From G963665215 sp963665215 (lineage in GTDB: Bacteria > Chloroflexota > Dehalococcoidia > Lucifugimonadales > CAUZJF01), in the NCBI GenBank assembly GCA_963665215.2, contig CAXXWW010000008.1, positions 882,108 through 946,107 on the forward strand: a stretch of DNA of 64,000 bases, in the 5' to 3' direction. The notes under the pieces were generated by a model. It was not told where the DNA came from, ran no database searches, and worked only from the letters and a program-made list of their open reading frames with translations. The translations under genes were made by a program, and so were the position numbers. This document shows, piece after piece, positions 35,113-44,621 of the stretch (positions are counted from its first letter, which is position 1; every line of letters begins with the position of its first letter).

Positions 35113-36960
35113 ATGTTCTCTCGTTGGATGCGTAACAGCTTCATATACCTGCTGATCGTCGTTGCGGTTATCGCCATCTTCTTCACCATCTACTCCGACG
35201 TAGGGGGGTCGAAGGAGATCCCCATCGACGAGGTCATCAGCATGGCCCAGCGTGGGAGTATCGAGACTATCGAGATCAACGGCGATAGACTGACTATATA
35301 CACCAACAGAGGAGAGACCTTCACCTCGCGGAAGGAAGTGGGAGCCAGCGTCATAGAGATGCTGCAGGGCGCCGAGGTCGACCCCCTGTCCAGCGACCTG
35401 AGCATAGAGGTGAAGGGCTCAAGCGGCCTCGGTAGCCTTTTCTCGATATTCCTCAACTTCCTGCCCCTGATCTTCTTTGGCGCGGTCCTGTTGTTCATGA
35501 TGAGGCAGGCGCAGGGAAACACCAGCCAGACTTTTAGCTTTGGGCGCAGCCGTGCTCGAATGTTGGTCGGCAACCAGCCCAACGTCAGCTTCTCCGACGT
35601 GGCGGGCGTGGATGAAGCCAAGGTCGAGCTTGAAGAGGTCGTGGAATTCCTCAAGTTTCCCGAGAGGTTCCTGACCCTGGGTGCTCAGATACCCCGAGGG
35701 GTGCTTTTGGTAGGCCCGCCTGGCACCGGGAAGACGTTACTGGCTAGGGCCGTGGCCGGAGAGGCCAGCGTACCCTTTTTCTCCATCAGCGGCAGCGAGT
35801 TCGTCGAGATGTTTGTGGGCGTGGGCGCTTCGAGGGTCAGGGACCTGTTTGACCAGGCCAAGCGCAACTCCCCCTGCATCGTGTTCGTGGACGAGATTGA
35901 CGCTGTGGGTCGGCACCGAGGCGCCGGGCTCGGCGGTGGGCACGACGAGCGCGAGCAGACGTTGAACCAGATCCTGGTGGAGATGGACGGCTTCGACACC
36001 AGCGTAAACGTGATCGTACTGGCCGCCACAAACCGTCCGGACATTCTAGACCCGGCTTTGCTCCGCCCGGGCCGGTTCGACCGACGGGTGGTACTGGACA
36101 ACCCGGATATCAAGGGACGGGTGGAGATTCTGAAGGTCCACGTTAAGGGTAAGCCGATTGGGGATGACGTTGACCTGCATGCGGTATCGAAGCAGACCCC
36201 CGGGTTCAGCGGTGCCGACATCCGCAACCTGGTGAACGAGGCGGCCATACTGGCTGCTCGCAGGAGACTCACCTCTATTACTTACGATGAGTTTGTCGAG
36301 TCCATCGACAGGGTCATGCTGGGTCCGGCCAGGAGGTCAAGGGTGATCACCCAGCGCGAGAAGGAGTTAACGGCCTACCATGAGGCGGGCCATGCCCTGG
36401 TGGGGCACCTCTTGCCGCATTCCGACCCAATCGCCAAAGTCACCATCGTGTTGAGAGGAACCACCGGCGGCTATACCAAAGCTCTTCCCGAAGATGACCG
36501 ACACCTGTGGACCATCGACCAGTTCAAGGGCCAGTTGGCCTTCGCCATGGGAGGCCGGGCTGCTGAGGAGGCCGTCTTTGGAGAGATCACCACTGGCGCC
36601 AGCAACGACCTCGAGCAGGCGACCGGTATCGCCCGCACCATGGTTACCCGATACGGCATGAGCGAGAAGCTGGGGCCTCGGACCTTTGGCAAGAGGGAGG
36701 AGTTGGTCTTTCTGGGAAGAGAGATCACCGAGCACCGCGACTACAGCGATAGTGTCGCCGAGACCATCGATGAGGAGGTGTTCAGCCTCATCGACAACGC
36801 CTACCGGACTGCAAAGGGGCTGGTGACGTCCCACAAGGATAGGCTGGCCCAGCTAGCTAAGCACCTCATCGAACATGAGACGGCGGAGGGCGATATCCTT
36901 GAAAAGCTTCTCGGATCGCCGTTGCCAGCCGTTCCCCAGCCCGCTGCCTCCGCAGACTAG
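35113..36960 (+). CDS. ftsH: ATP-dependent zinc metalloprotease FtsH
   Basis: 615 aa from ATG 35113, preceded by GGGAGGTG. Two N-terminal membrane helices (FIYLLIVVAVIAIFFTIY; LFSIFLNFLPLIFFGAVLLF) enclose the external domain. AAA motifs: Walker A GPPGTGKT at 201-208, Walker B IVFVDEIDAVG, second region of homology NRPDILDPALLRPGRFDR. The peptidase site is HEAGH (H423, E424, H427). It degrades membrane and short-lived cytoplasmic proteins as a hexamer. Full length and intact. Confidence 0.97.
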   Translation: MFSRWMRNSFIYLLIVVAVIAIFFTIYSDVGGSKEIPIDEVISMAQRGSIETIEINGDRLTIYTNRGETFTSRKEVGASVIEMLQGAEVDPLSSDLSIEVKGSSGLGSLFSIFLNFLPLIFFGAVLLFMMRQAQGNTSQTFSFGRSRARMLVGNQPNVSFSDVAGVDEAKVELEEVVEFLKFPERFLTLGAQIPRGVLLVGPPGTGKTLLARAVAGEASVPFFSISGSEFVEMFVGVGASRVRDLFDQAKRNSPCIVFVDEIDAVGRHRGAGLGGGHDEREQTLNQILVEMDGFDTSVNVIVLAATNRPDILDPALLRPGRFDRRVVLDNPDIKGRVEILKVHVKGKPIGDDVDLHAVSKQTPGFSGADIRNLVNEAAILAARRRLTSITYDEFVESIDRVMLGPARRSRVITQREKELTAYHEAGHALVGHLLPHSDPIAKVTIVLRGTTGGYTKALPEDDRHLWTIDQFKGQLAFAMGGRAAEEAVFGEITTGASNDLEQATGIARTMVTRYGMSEKLGPRTFGKREELVFLGREITEHRDYSDSVAETIDEEVFSLIDNAYRTAKGLVTSHKDRLAQLAKHLIEHETAEGDILEKLLGSPLPAVPQPAASAD

Positions 36961-37049
36961 GCGGGCGCCGTCAAGAACGCCGGCCTTGCGGGTCTCAGCT
37001 GTCGTTATTCGCCTCTCCCCCCTGACGACCCCGAATTTGACGGCTGTTT

Positions 37050-38171
37050 TCACCTGGCGCGCGCGCGCGTGGCCGTGAACCCCACCTTGGGGAGCGCGGC
37101 TGCCAGAGCATCCAGCATGTCTTGGATCTCCGCTGGGGTGACGTACCCCAGATGCCCGATGCGGAAGATTTTGCCCGCCTGCGCGCCATAGCCGCCTGCA
37201 AGGATCACGTCGTGCTCATCCCGCATGACGGCCCGCAGCGTGTCGGCATCCACGCCATCCGGGGCCCGTACCGCGGTGACGGTATTTGAGGCGACGCTCT
37301 CATCCGGGAAGATGGTGAGGCCCAACGCCTTTAGGCCATCCCTTGTCATCTGCGCGATTTCGGCGTGACGCCGGTAGACGTTGTCCATGCCCTCGGCCAA
37401 AATTTTCTCCAGAGCAAGGTCCAGGGCGAAGATGACCGAGAGCGCCGGGGTGTAAGGAGGCTGGCCGATCTCGTAGAATTTCCTGTACTGGGCCATGTCG
37501 AAGTAGAATCGTGGCATCGTCGCGCCCGCGTGCGCCTCCCACGCCCGCTCGCCGAAGCTTATGAATGAGAGGCCGGGGGGCAACATCCACCCCTTCTGCG
37601 ATGCGCTGACTACCACGTCGCAGCCCCATGCGTCGGTGTGGAGGGGAAGCGAGCAGACGCTGCTGATGCCGTCGACTAGCAGCAGCTTGTCGAACTCGCC
37701 CTTGACCACGCCCCCAACGGCCTCAAGGTCATTGGCCACGCCGGTGTTAGTCTCGTTGTGAGTTACCAGCACCGCCTTTATATCCGGATCAGCGCTCAAA
37801 GACCTGCGCAGCTCATCTGGGTCGAGAGCGGACCCTGGAGGAAAGCTCAGCATTACGACGTCTGCACCAAAGATGCGGGCGATCTGCCCGAATCGATCGC
37901 CGAATGACCCCACCGACGCGCAGACCACCTTGTCGCCGGGGGAGAGCGTGTTGACCACGGCGGCCTCCATCGCGCCAGTCCCCGAGGCGGTAAGGATGTA
38001 GATGTCGCTTTCGGTGTCGAACACCTGCTTGAGCCGGTCTGTCACCCGGTAAAGCATCTCCTTGAAGGCGGGACCGCGGTGATTGATCATCGGCCGTGCC
38101 GTGGCTTCAAGGATGTCGTCGGGGACTGGTATCGGGCCGGGGATTCGCAGGTTCACCTTTGTTCCCTCCAT
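37050..38171 (-). CDS. class V aminotransferase (serine-pyruvate/alanine-glyoxylate type)
   Basis: 373 aa from ATG 38171, where NLRIPGPIPVPDDILEA gives the usual N-terminus; the frame is open for 18 codons more. PLP-binding Lys K193 in VVSASQKGWMLPPGLS; TASGTGAMEAAV and HNETNTGV are further family motifs. Members transfer amino groups between alanine or serine and glyoxylate or pyruvate, or act as phosphoserine or purine-catabolism aminotransferases. It converges with ftsH and is followed by tyrS upstream on the same strand. Confidence 0.9.
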   Translation of the reverse strand: MEGTKVNLRIPGPIPVPDDILEATARPMINHRGPAFKEMLYRVTDRLKQVFDTESDIYILTASGTGAMEAAVVNTLSPGDKVVCASVGSFGDRFGQIARIFGADVVMLSFPPGSALDPDELRRSLSADPDIKAVLVTHNETNTGVANDLEAVGGVVKGEFDKLLLVDGISSVCSLPLHTDAWGCDVVVSASQKGWMLPPGLSFISFGERAWEAHAGATMPRFYFDMAQYRKFYEIGQPPYTPALSVIFALDLALEKILAEGMDNVYRRHAEIAQMTRDGLKALGLTIFPDESVASNTVTAVRAPDGVDADTLRAVMRDEHDVILAGGYGAQAGKIFRIGHLGYVTPAEIQDMLDALAAALPKVGFTATRARAR

Positions 38172-38253
38172 GCTCTCTTCGACATGGTGTGGTGCTTCAG
38201 AACATCGTTCCGGGCGCGGCCGCATCCATCGGGCTGGGGTGGAATGTGCTCCT

Positions 38254-39483
38254 CTAGCCGTTGCGGACCACGACTCTGACGTAGCGCCTTCGGCCCACCC
38301 TCAAAACATCACCGGACTTCAATGATGTGGCTGGGGCGTTTGTTGCTACCGTCTCATCGTTCACCTTGACCGCGCCCTGGTCAATCAGTCGCCTCGCCTC
38401 GCTGGAGCTTTTCACCAGCTTGGCGGCTACAAGCATGTCGCTGAGCCGCTTGCCCTCAAGCGCGGAGGCATGTGGAAGCTCGTATGTGGCGATGTCCGGG
38501 GGTGTCGCTCTCGCCTGCACCGTCCTCTCGAAATACAGCTCGGCGCCGCGGGCGGCCTCGGCGTCGTGAAACTGGGCCACAAGCTCTCGCGCCAGCCGCT
38601 TCTTCAAGGACATCGGATTAACGGCGGTCCTGTCCATGGCATCTCGCATCTCTGCCAGCTCTTGGTCCGAGACGTCGGTCAGGCTCTCCAGGTAGGGGAC
38701 TATCGCCTCGTCGGGCAGCGACATGGTCTTCCCGTACATGTCGTTGGGGGTCTCGTCCAGCTCTATGAAGTTGCCCAGGCTCTTGCTCATCTTTTGCACG
38801 CCGTCGGTCCCAACCAATAGGGGCATGATGAAACACTGCTGGGGACGCTGGCCCATCATCTCCTGCAGGTCCCGGCCCACCAGCAGGTTGAATTTCTGGT
38901 CCGTGCCCCCGAACTCCACGTCGGACTCGACGGCAACCGAGTCATAAGCCTGTAGCAGGGGATAGAGCAGCTCCGTAATTGCGATGGGCTGGTTCGACTT
39001 GAACCGGTTAGCAAAGTCCTCTCGAGCCAGCATCTGGGCCACGGTAAAGCGGCTGGTCAGGCGGATGACGTCTGCCAGGGAAAAGGGGCCGAACCACTCG
39101 CTCTGCATCCGCGTCTCGGTCCTGTCCCGGTCCAACACCTTGTAGAGCTGGGCCAGGTAGGTCTCGGCGTTGTCCAGCACCTCCTGTTGAGTGAGCATGG
39201 GCCGGGTCGCCGACTGGCCGCTGGGGTCGCCGATTTGGGCCGTCCAGTCGCCCACGATGACCACCACCTTGTGGCCCATCTCCTGGAGCTGTCGCAGCTT
39301 GCGCAGGCCCACGGCGTGACCCAGGTGGAGGTTCGGCGCGCTGGGGTCAAAACCCATCTTGAGTCGTAGCGGGCGGCCTACCTCCAAGAGCTTGACGAAC
39401 TCCGACTCCACGATGACCTCCACGACGCCCCGCTTCAGCAGCCGATGCATCGTGCCCTGTCCAGACCTGGCTGACTCTTGCAA
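38254..39483 (-). CDS. tyrS: tyrosyl-tRNA synthetase
   Basis: 409 aa class I synthetase. HIGH signature as HLGHA (NLHLGHAVGLRKLRQ), KMSKS intact in VQKMSKSLGNF, and a C-terminal S4 RNA-binding domain (LSDMLVAAKLVKSSSEARRL). The insert-free arrangement and sequence resemble the TyrZ (TyrRS 2) subgroup. No T-box leader was recognised upstream, where ribF lies only 12 bases away, so it is likely expressed with ribF. Confidence 0.95.
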   Translation of the reverse strand: MQESARSGQGTMHRLLKRGVVEVIVESEFVKLLEVGRPLRLKMGFDPSAPNLHLGHAVGLRKLRQLQEMGHKVVVIVGDWTAQIGDPSGQSATRPMLTQQEVLDNAETYLAQLYKVLDRDRTETRMQSEWFGPFSLADVIRLTSRFTVAQMLAREDFANRFKSNQPIAITELLYPLLQAYDSVAVESDVEFGGTDQKFNLLVGRDLQEMMGQRPQQCFIMPLLVGTDGVQKMSKSLGNFIELDETPNDMYGKTMSLPDEAIVPYLESLTDVSDQELAEMRDAMDRTAVNPMSLKKRLARELVAQFHDAEAARGAELYFERTVQARATPPDIATYELPHASALEGKRLSDMLVAAKLVKSSSEARRLIDQGAVKVNDETVATNAPATSLKSGDVLRVGRRRYVRVVVRNG

Positions 39484-39495
39484 GATAGTCCTCGC

Positions 39496-40437
39496 CTAGC
39501 CGGTGCCCATCCGCCCGGCCTTCAATATCGCCCTCGTCTGGTCGACGTCCTTGTCAACCTGTTCTTGTAGTGCCCGAACAGACTCGAACCTTACCTCGTC
39601 TCGCAGCCGGCGCACAAACTCCAGTCGAATAGCCTGGTCATAGAGGTCCCCGTGAAAGTCGAGGATGAACACCTCAACTACATGCCCACCCTCGCCGAAG
39701 GTGGGACGCTCGCCGATACTGGTGGCGGACATGTACCGCCGCTCGTCCACGTCCGCCAACGTCGCGTAGATCCCATCTCCCGGTATGGCCATACCATCGG
39801 GCATCCGGAGGTTCGCCGTTGGGAATCCCAGGGGACCGCCTCGGCCCTGACCCCTGACCACAGTGCCGGTTAAAACGAAGTTGCGACCCATTTGATCCGC
39901 GACTCGAGTCACGTCGCCCTTTGCAAGCGCCTGGCGGACCGACGTGCTCCTGATGACATGGCCGCCTTCGTCGACCAGCGGCTCCACCACGTGCAGGGCA
40001 AACCCCATCTCTCGCCCCAGCGATTTGAGCGTACGGGCATCGCCATCCCGCTGGTGGCCCATGGTGAAGTCCGGACCGATCACCAGGCCTCTCATCATCA
40101 GACGTTTCTGAAGCAGCGCCACGAACCGACGCGCGCTCAGCTGCGACAACTCTGCGTCGAAGGAGATCGGGACTATAAAATCGACCCCAAGCTCCTTGAT
40201 CAGGCTCAGTCGTTCTTTGACGCCGGTGAGGTAACGAGGATCGAAGTCCGGCCTCAACACTGATGCAGGGTGGTTGCGAAATGTGAGGACGCCCCCAAGC
40301 CACCCACTTCGATTCGCCTCTGCCCTGAGGTGGGAAATAAGGTGGCGATGTCCCCGGTGCACCCCGTCGAAAACGCCGATGGTAAGCACCGACTCGCGCT
40401 CTGGAGAGTGCTGGGCCAGTTCCTGGTCTATCTTCAT
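39496..40437 (-). CDS. ribF: bifunctional riboflavin kinase/FAD synthetase
   Basis: 313 aa from ATG 40437 (MKIDQELAQHSPE); the frame runs further upstream without a better start. The N-terminal nucleotidyltransferase domain has TIGVFDGVHRGHRHLI, GPDFTMGHQRDGDA and STSVRQALAKGDV. The C-terminal flavokinase domain has GPLGFPTANLRMPDGM and DGIYATL, with VVEVFILDFHGDLYDQ. It makes FMN and then FAD, cofactors for complex I and the molybdenum hydroxylase encoded here. Confidence 0.94.
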   Translation of the reverse strand: MKIDQELAQHSPERESVLTIGVFDGVHRGHRHLISHLRAEANRSGWLGGVLTFRNHPASVLRPDFDPRYLTGVKERLSLIKELGVDFIVPISFDAELSQLSARRFVALLQKRLMMRGLVIGPDFTMGHQRDGDARTLKSLGREMGFALHVVEPLVDEGGHVIRSTSVRQALAKGDVTRVADQMGRNFVLTGTVVRGQGRGGPLGFPTANLRMPDGMAIPGDGIYATLADVDERRYMSATSIGERPTFGEGGHVVEVFILDFHGDLYDQAIRLEFVRRLRDEVRFESVRALQEQVDKDVDQTRAILKAGRMGTG

Positions 40438-40572
40438 CGGATAGCGTTGGGGCGTCGGAGTTACAGCTGAGGCTAAACCTTCTCTCGCAGCTATCTTACA
40501 GTGTACGGGAGCCTGTGGGAAAGTGCGAATGTGCATCCAGCAGCTGGCGCCGGCTCAGTCGAGCCTGCCGTC

Positions 40573-41790
40573 CTACTGGAGCTCCTTCGAGGTCGTCGGC
40601 TCCTCCCGAGCCAGAGGCTTTCTCAGTGACAAGCTCATCGGCAGGATCATGGCGGTGAGTAGGGCCAAGACCACGATAGTCACCCGCACATTGGAAAGGT
40701 CGGCTATAAAGCCGATTGCGATAGGCGCCAGGGCGCTGCCGCCTTCGCCGGTGGTGTAGAAGAAACCGTAGTAACGAGCGCGGAGGCGCACCGGCACGAA
40801 CTTGGCAACTGTCGCATAGAGTACCGACGATGTGCCGTTGAGCCCTATTCCAAGAGCCACCATGAGTGGGGCCATGGCCAGAGTCGGGGTGGCCAGCGTC
40901 GCCAGAAGCAATGCCGCGCTCAGGCCTTTGGTACCCCAGATCAGCCTTACCGACCCGTAGCGTTCGTCGAGCCATCCACACACGAGCTTGCCGACGGCCC
41001 CGCCGCCAAGCAGCAGGATCAGCATCCCGAATACCTCCTGGATGCTCATGCCCTTGTCCTTCATCAGGAACGGCAGGAAGGTCAGCGCGGCCGCCTTCAC
41101 AGACGAGTCGAGAACGCCCACCACGCTCAGGTCGATGAATGCGCCCAATTTGGCGGCGCCACCGGAGTCTGCCTTGGCCGGGGCGTCTTCCCGGGAGGGT
41201 CTGCCTTCGGTGACGCCCTTACGGGTAAAAACGGAAAGGGCCATGAACGCGATTCCCGCCAGCCCCACATATCGCAGGGTCACGCGCCAGCCAAACGGGA
41301 TAGCCACCAGTAAGGCCGCTGCGGGCGCGGCCATCTTGCCAAGGTCTCCGGAGAAGTTGACGGTCCCAACCGCTGTCGATCGACCGCGGTCATCGTAGGC
41401 GCGCGAGACCAGACTGGAGGCCAGGGGGTGTTGGGTGCCGCCGCCGAGGCCACCAACCAGCGTTGCCCAGAACATGGCTGGAAAGGCGTGCGCCGACGCC
41501 AGGACCAAGAGGCCGGTCGCAACCCAAATGTTCCCCATGAGCAACAGCCAGAACTCCCCAATTCTCTCCGCCAGGAACCCGAAAGGCACCTGAAGCGCCG
41601 CGGAGGCGCCTGCGTGCACGGACCTGAGGAGTCCCACCTGCGTGTATGTGAGGTTCAACTCGGGGTCTTCCCTCATTAGGAGCAGCAGCGGTACGAGAAG
41701 GGCGAAGAGCAGATCGCTCCAGACGTGGGTGGCCGAGGCGAAAGCCAGAGTTCGCCGCCGCTGGGGCCCCGATGCTAGAAAACGGCGCAT
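40573..41790 (-). CDS. MFS transporter
   Basis: 405 aa with 12 predicted membrane helices in two groups of six separated by a hydrophilic loop (KGVTEGRPSREDAPAKADSGG). The loop between helices 2 and 3 (FGFLAERIGEFWLLL) is the position of the MFS signature. The N-terminus THVWSDLLFALLVPLLLL is reminiscent of fosmidomycin-resistance-type drug efflux proteins. The substrate is unknown. It is followed on the same strand by ribF, with a short gap. Confidence 0.85.
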   Translation of the reverse strand: MRRFLASGPQRRRTLAFASATHVWSDLLFALLVPLLLLMREDPELNLTYTQVGLLRSVHAGASAALQVPFGFLAERIGEFWLLLMGNIWVATGLLVLASAHAFPAMFWATLVGGLGGGTQHPLASSLVSRAYDDRGRSTAVGTVNFSGDLGKMAAPAAALLVAIPFGWRVTLRYVGLAGIAFMALSVFTRKGVTEGRPSREDAPAKADSGGAAKLGAFIDLSVVGVLDSSVKAAALTFLPFLMKDKGMSIQEVFGMLILLLGGGAVGKLVCGWLDERYGSVRLIWGTKGLSAALLLATLATPTLAMAPLMVALGIGLNGTSSVLYATVAKFVPVRLRARYYGFFYTTGEGGSALAPIAIGFIADLSNVRVTIVVLALLTAMILPMSLSLRKPLAREEPTTSKELQ

Positions 41791-42048
41791 TCGTCACCCT
41801 TTCAGCAGTGTGATTATCCTATTTCGGCGGCCCCACGCCCGCTCGCGCGACAAGGACCGGTTGGGCGCGCGCGATCAGACGACACTCGGCAGACGCATGC
41901 GGCTCACTCGGATGCGAAGTAGTCGAGCGCTGCCGGGCCGAGCGCCGACGCGTGCGTCGCTGCGGCGGTGTCCCGGGACGGAGGGGGTGGGACCGGCGCG
42001 CTGAAACGCACCAGGCCCCGGATGCTAAGCGAGGAGAGCGAGGCACCC

Positions 42049-43080
42049 CTAGGCGATGGCGCCGGCCACGCCGCCCCAAGCCTGCCTCACGGCATATACG
42101 CGGCTCATGAGCCGCGCGAAGTTCTCGAAGGTCAGCGACTGAGCGCCGTCGGATTTCGCCGCGTCGGGATTGGGGTGGACCTCGATTATCAGGCCATCGG
42201 CTCCCGCCGCTACCGCCGCGCAGGCCATCGGCTCCACCATATACCATTTGCCTGTCCCGTGGCTGGGGTCGGCGATGACGGGGAGGTGGCTGAGCCTGTG
42301 GAGAGCCGGAATAGCGTTAATGTCCAGGGTGTTACGGGTGTAGGTCTCGAAGGTGCGGATACCCCTCTCGCAGAGGATCACACGGCTGTTGCCGCCGGCC
42401 ATGACGTACTCCGCTGCTAACAGCAGGTCCTCGTAAGTCCCCGAGAAGCTGCGTTTCAGCAGCACGGGCTTGTCGGTCTGGCCTATCACGTCGAGCAGGG
42501 AGTAGTTCTGCATGTTGCGGGCGCCCACCTGCAACACGTCGGCGTATCGGCTGACCAGGTCCAGGTCAAGCGGGGACATCACCTCGGTGATGATGGGCAA
42601 GCCCGTCTCGTCGCGGGCGGCGGCCAGTATCTTCAGCCCGTCCTCGCCCATGCCTCGAAAGCTGTACGGCGACGTGCGTGGCTTGAATGCGCCCCCCCGG
42701 AGGACCGTCGCGCCTTGAGCCTTGACGGCCCTGGCAGTTGCCATGACCTGCTCCTCGCTCTCCACCGCGCAGGGGCCGGCCAATACCACGAGCTCGCCGC
42801 CGCCGATCTTTACTCCACTACTTCCGATCTCGACTACAGTGTCGCTTGGGTTGAACTCACGGCTGGCGAGCTTGTAGGGCTTCGAGATGCGTACCACCTC
42901 GTCCACTCCGCTCATTACCCCCAGCTCGCCCTCGAGATCAGGGTCTATCTGTCCGATTACCCCGATGATCGTGCGCTCGACCCCCTTTGATAGGTGGGCC
43001 GCGAGCCCTCTTTCGGCCAGGTGCTGCTGGATCGCATCCAGGTCCGAATCAGTGCAATTTGCGTCCATTACGACGATCAA
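42049..43080 (-). CDS. aroF: 3-deoxy-7-phosphoheptulonate synthase (type I-beta, ACT/ferredoxin-like N-terminus)
   Basis: 343 aa. An N-terminal ferredoxin-like regulatory domain (residues 1-70, MIVVMDANCTDSDLDAIQQH) is followed by the DAHP synthase barrel: VVLAGPCAVESEEQ with the metal-binding Cys, LRGGAFKPRTSPYSFRG, PVLLKRSFSGTYEDLL, ILCERGIRTFETYTRNTLD and VIADPSHGTGK. It condenses PEP and erythrose 4-phosphate at the entry to aromatic synthesis. Such N-terminal domains often confer feedback control. It ends a minus-strand cluster trpA-aroH-aroF. Confidence 0.95.
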   Translation of the reverse strand: MIVVMDANCTDSDLDAIQQHLAERGLAAHLSKGVERTIIGVIGQIDPDLEGELGVMSGVDEVVRISKPYKLASREFNPSDTVVEIGSSGVKIGGGELVVLAGPCAVESEEQVMATARAVKAQGATVLRGGAFKPRTSPYSFRGMGEDGLKILAAARDETGLPIITEVMSPLDLDLVSRYADVLQVGARNMQNYSLLDVIGQTDKPVLLKRSFSGTYEDLLLAAEYVMAGGNSRVILCERGIRTFETYTRNTLDINAIPALHRLSHLPVIADPSHGTGKWYMVEPMACAAVAAGADGLIIEVHPNPDAAKSDGAQSLTFENFARLMSRVYAVRQAWGGVAGAIA

Positions 43081-43221
43081 TTATGCTTCCTCCGATCAGT
43101 GTGGGGTTGGCGTGTGGAGCTTCATGTCGCTCCGATACAATGGCGCCACAGCGGCGCTGCTAAACCACCCCTGCACTGGGACACAAGCCAGACCAAGCGT
43201 GGCTCACCTCAGCTGCAAGGC

Positions 43222-43593
43222 TTACACACCCTTGGATCTTGCGTCTCTCAAATTTCTGGCCCCCCTCAAATACACGTTAATCAGGTCGCGGGGGGCCTTC
43301 TCGGTGTTCACCAGAAGCAACACCCGAATGCACTGCTTTATCGAGTCCGGCACCCTCATCTCGTGGCCGTTCAGGAGGGCCGCGTACTCCCAGCCCATCC
43401 GCCGCGCCGCCAGTGTGGGAAACTCGGCGTTGAGGTCCTCGGTGGTTGTAAAAAAGGCCGCGGCCAAGTCGTCGATGTGTAGGTCGTTGGCCTCGATCAG
43501 ACTTTCCAGCATCTCGGTCGTGGCCTCGAGTATCGCCTCCTTGGTATTGCTGTCGGCTGTGGTGGCGCCTCTAATCCCCCGCGCGCGGGCCAT
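43222..43593 (-). CDS. aroH: chorismate mutase, AroH type
   Basis: 123 aa, trimeric pseudo-alpha/beta-barrel type. ARGIRGATTADSNTKEAILEA carries the active-site Arg near the N-terminus, then DLAAAFFTTTEDLNAEFPTLAAR and the C-terminal INVYLRGARNLR supplying the second Arg. It converts chorismate to prephenate for Phe and Tyr. Start ATG 43593 (MARARG). It lies between trpA and aroF, so the cluster carries both branches from chorismate. Confidence 0.93.
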   Translation of the reverse strand: MARARGIRGATTADSNTKEAILEATTEMLESLIEANDLHIDDLAAAFFTTTEDLNAEFPTLAARRMGWEYAALLNGHEMRVPDSIKQCIRVLLLVNTEKAPRDLINVYLRGARNLRDARSKGV

Positions 43594-43708
43594 TGCAACT
43601 GTGCTCCATGTTATGGGACCCACTTCGCATGTCAGCGGCCGGCTCCTTGTCGTCGATACAAGCCCGCCCGACGGGGCGACGGCAAGCTGGGCGTCCCGGC
43701 ATGCGCTC

Positions 43709-44506
43709 TTACTCCTTTGGGGACTGAAGACCCTTCACGAACTCACCGGCGGTCTCTACGGCTCGGTCCCTGGGGGCCCGGTCGATGGCGTCCAGCAGAG
43801 CGCTTGCGAACACCGCTCCGTCGGCGTATCGGCTTATCTCCTGCACGTGCTCCCGTTTGGATACGCCGAAGCCCACCAGCACGGGCAGGTCGGTATGGCG
43901 CCGAATCCTTCCGACCAGCGTGGAGACCCCTTCGCGGATCTCACTCCTGGCGCCGGTCACCCCCGTAAGGCTAACGCAGTATATAAAGCCCTTAGCCCGT
44001 TTGCAAGCCTGTGCAATGCGCTTGTCGGTGCTGGTGGGCGCCACCATGGGGACCAGGTAGAGGCCATGCCTGTCGCAATCTCGCATGAATGGTCCGGCCT
44101 CTTCAGGCGGCAGGTCGGGCACTATCATACCGTCTACCCCGGCCTCCGCCGCGTCTCTAGCGAACTCCGCCAGACCGTAGCGCAGGAAGGGATTGAAGTA
44201 GCCCATCAAGAGCAGCGGATCGTCTACGCCTCTCCCCCTGAGTCGCCGGACTACGTCCAGACACGTGCGCACGGTCACGCCTTGCCGCAAGGCATGAAAG
44301 CTGGCCTTTTGAACCGTCGTGCCGTCGGCAAGGGGATCACTGAATGGGACGCCAAGCTCGAGCAGGTCGCCCCCTGAGTTCAATAGGGCCTGGGCGATCG
44401 ACACCGAGGTGTCCACGTCGGGGAAGCCGATGGTGACGAAGGGAGCCAGCACCGTTCTGCCGGATGCCGATGCCTCGCGGAACCTGATATCGATTCTGTT
44501 GGCCAT
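43709..44506 (-). CDS. trpA: tryptophan synthase alpha subunit
   Basis: 265 aa from ATG 44506. Catalytic Glu in GGDLLELGVPFSDPLADG and Asp in GVDGMIVPDLPPEE, with GFIYCVSLTGVTG and VLVGFGVSK, phosphate-binding. It cleaves indole-3-glycerol phosphate and hands indole to TrpB, which is not in this window. First gene of the trpA-aroH-aroF cluster. Confidence 0.95.
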   Translation of the reverse strand: MANRIDIRFREASASGRTVLAPFVTIGFPDVDTSVSIAQALLNSGGDLLELGVPFSDPLADGTTVQKASFHALRQGVTVRTCLDVVRRLRGRGVDDPLLLMGYFNPFLRYGLAEFARDAAEAGVDGMIVPDLPPEEAGPFMRDCDRHGLYLVPMVAPTSTDKRIAQACKRAKGFIYCVSLTGVTGARSEIREGVSTLVGRIRRHTDLPVLVGFGVSKREHVQEISRYADGAVFASALLDAIDRAPRDRAVETAGEFVKGLQSPKE

Positions 44507-44621
44507 CGCCGATTTGTTACCCACCTGATTCTGGCTCCGACACCGCAGTGGAGAGGCCTGTCCTTTGGGCCGCTTCCGGCCTGCTAGCTTGAAATGGTTC
44601 CTCGGTGTAGGCGCCTGGTGT

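Noticed and set aside
42887..44377. 496-codon plus-strand frame
   Set aside because: It lies antisense to aroF, aroH and trpA, all of which have clear motifs; the frame has none.
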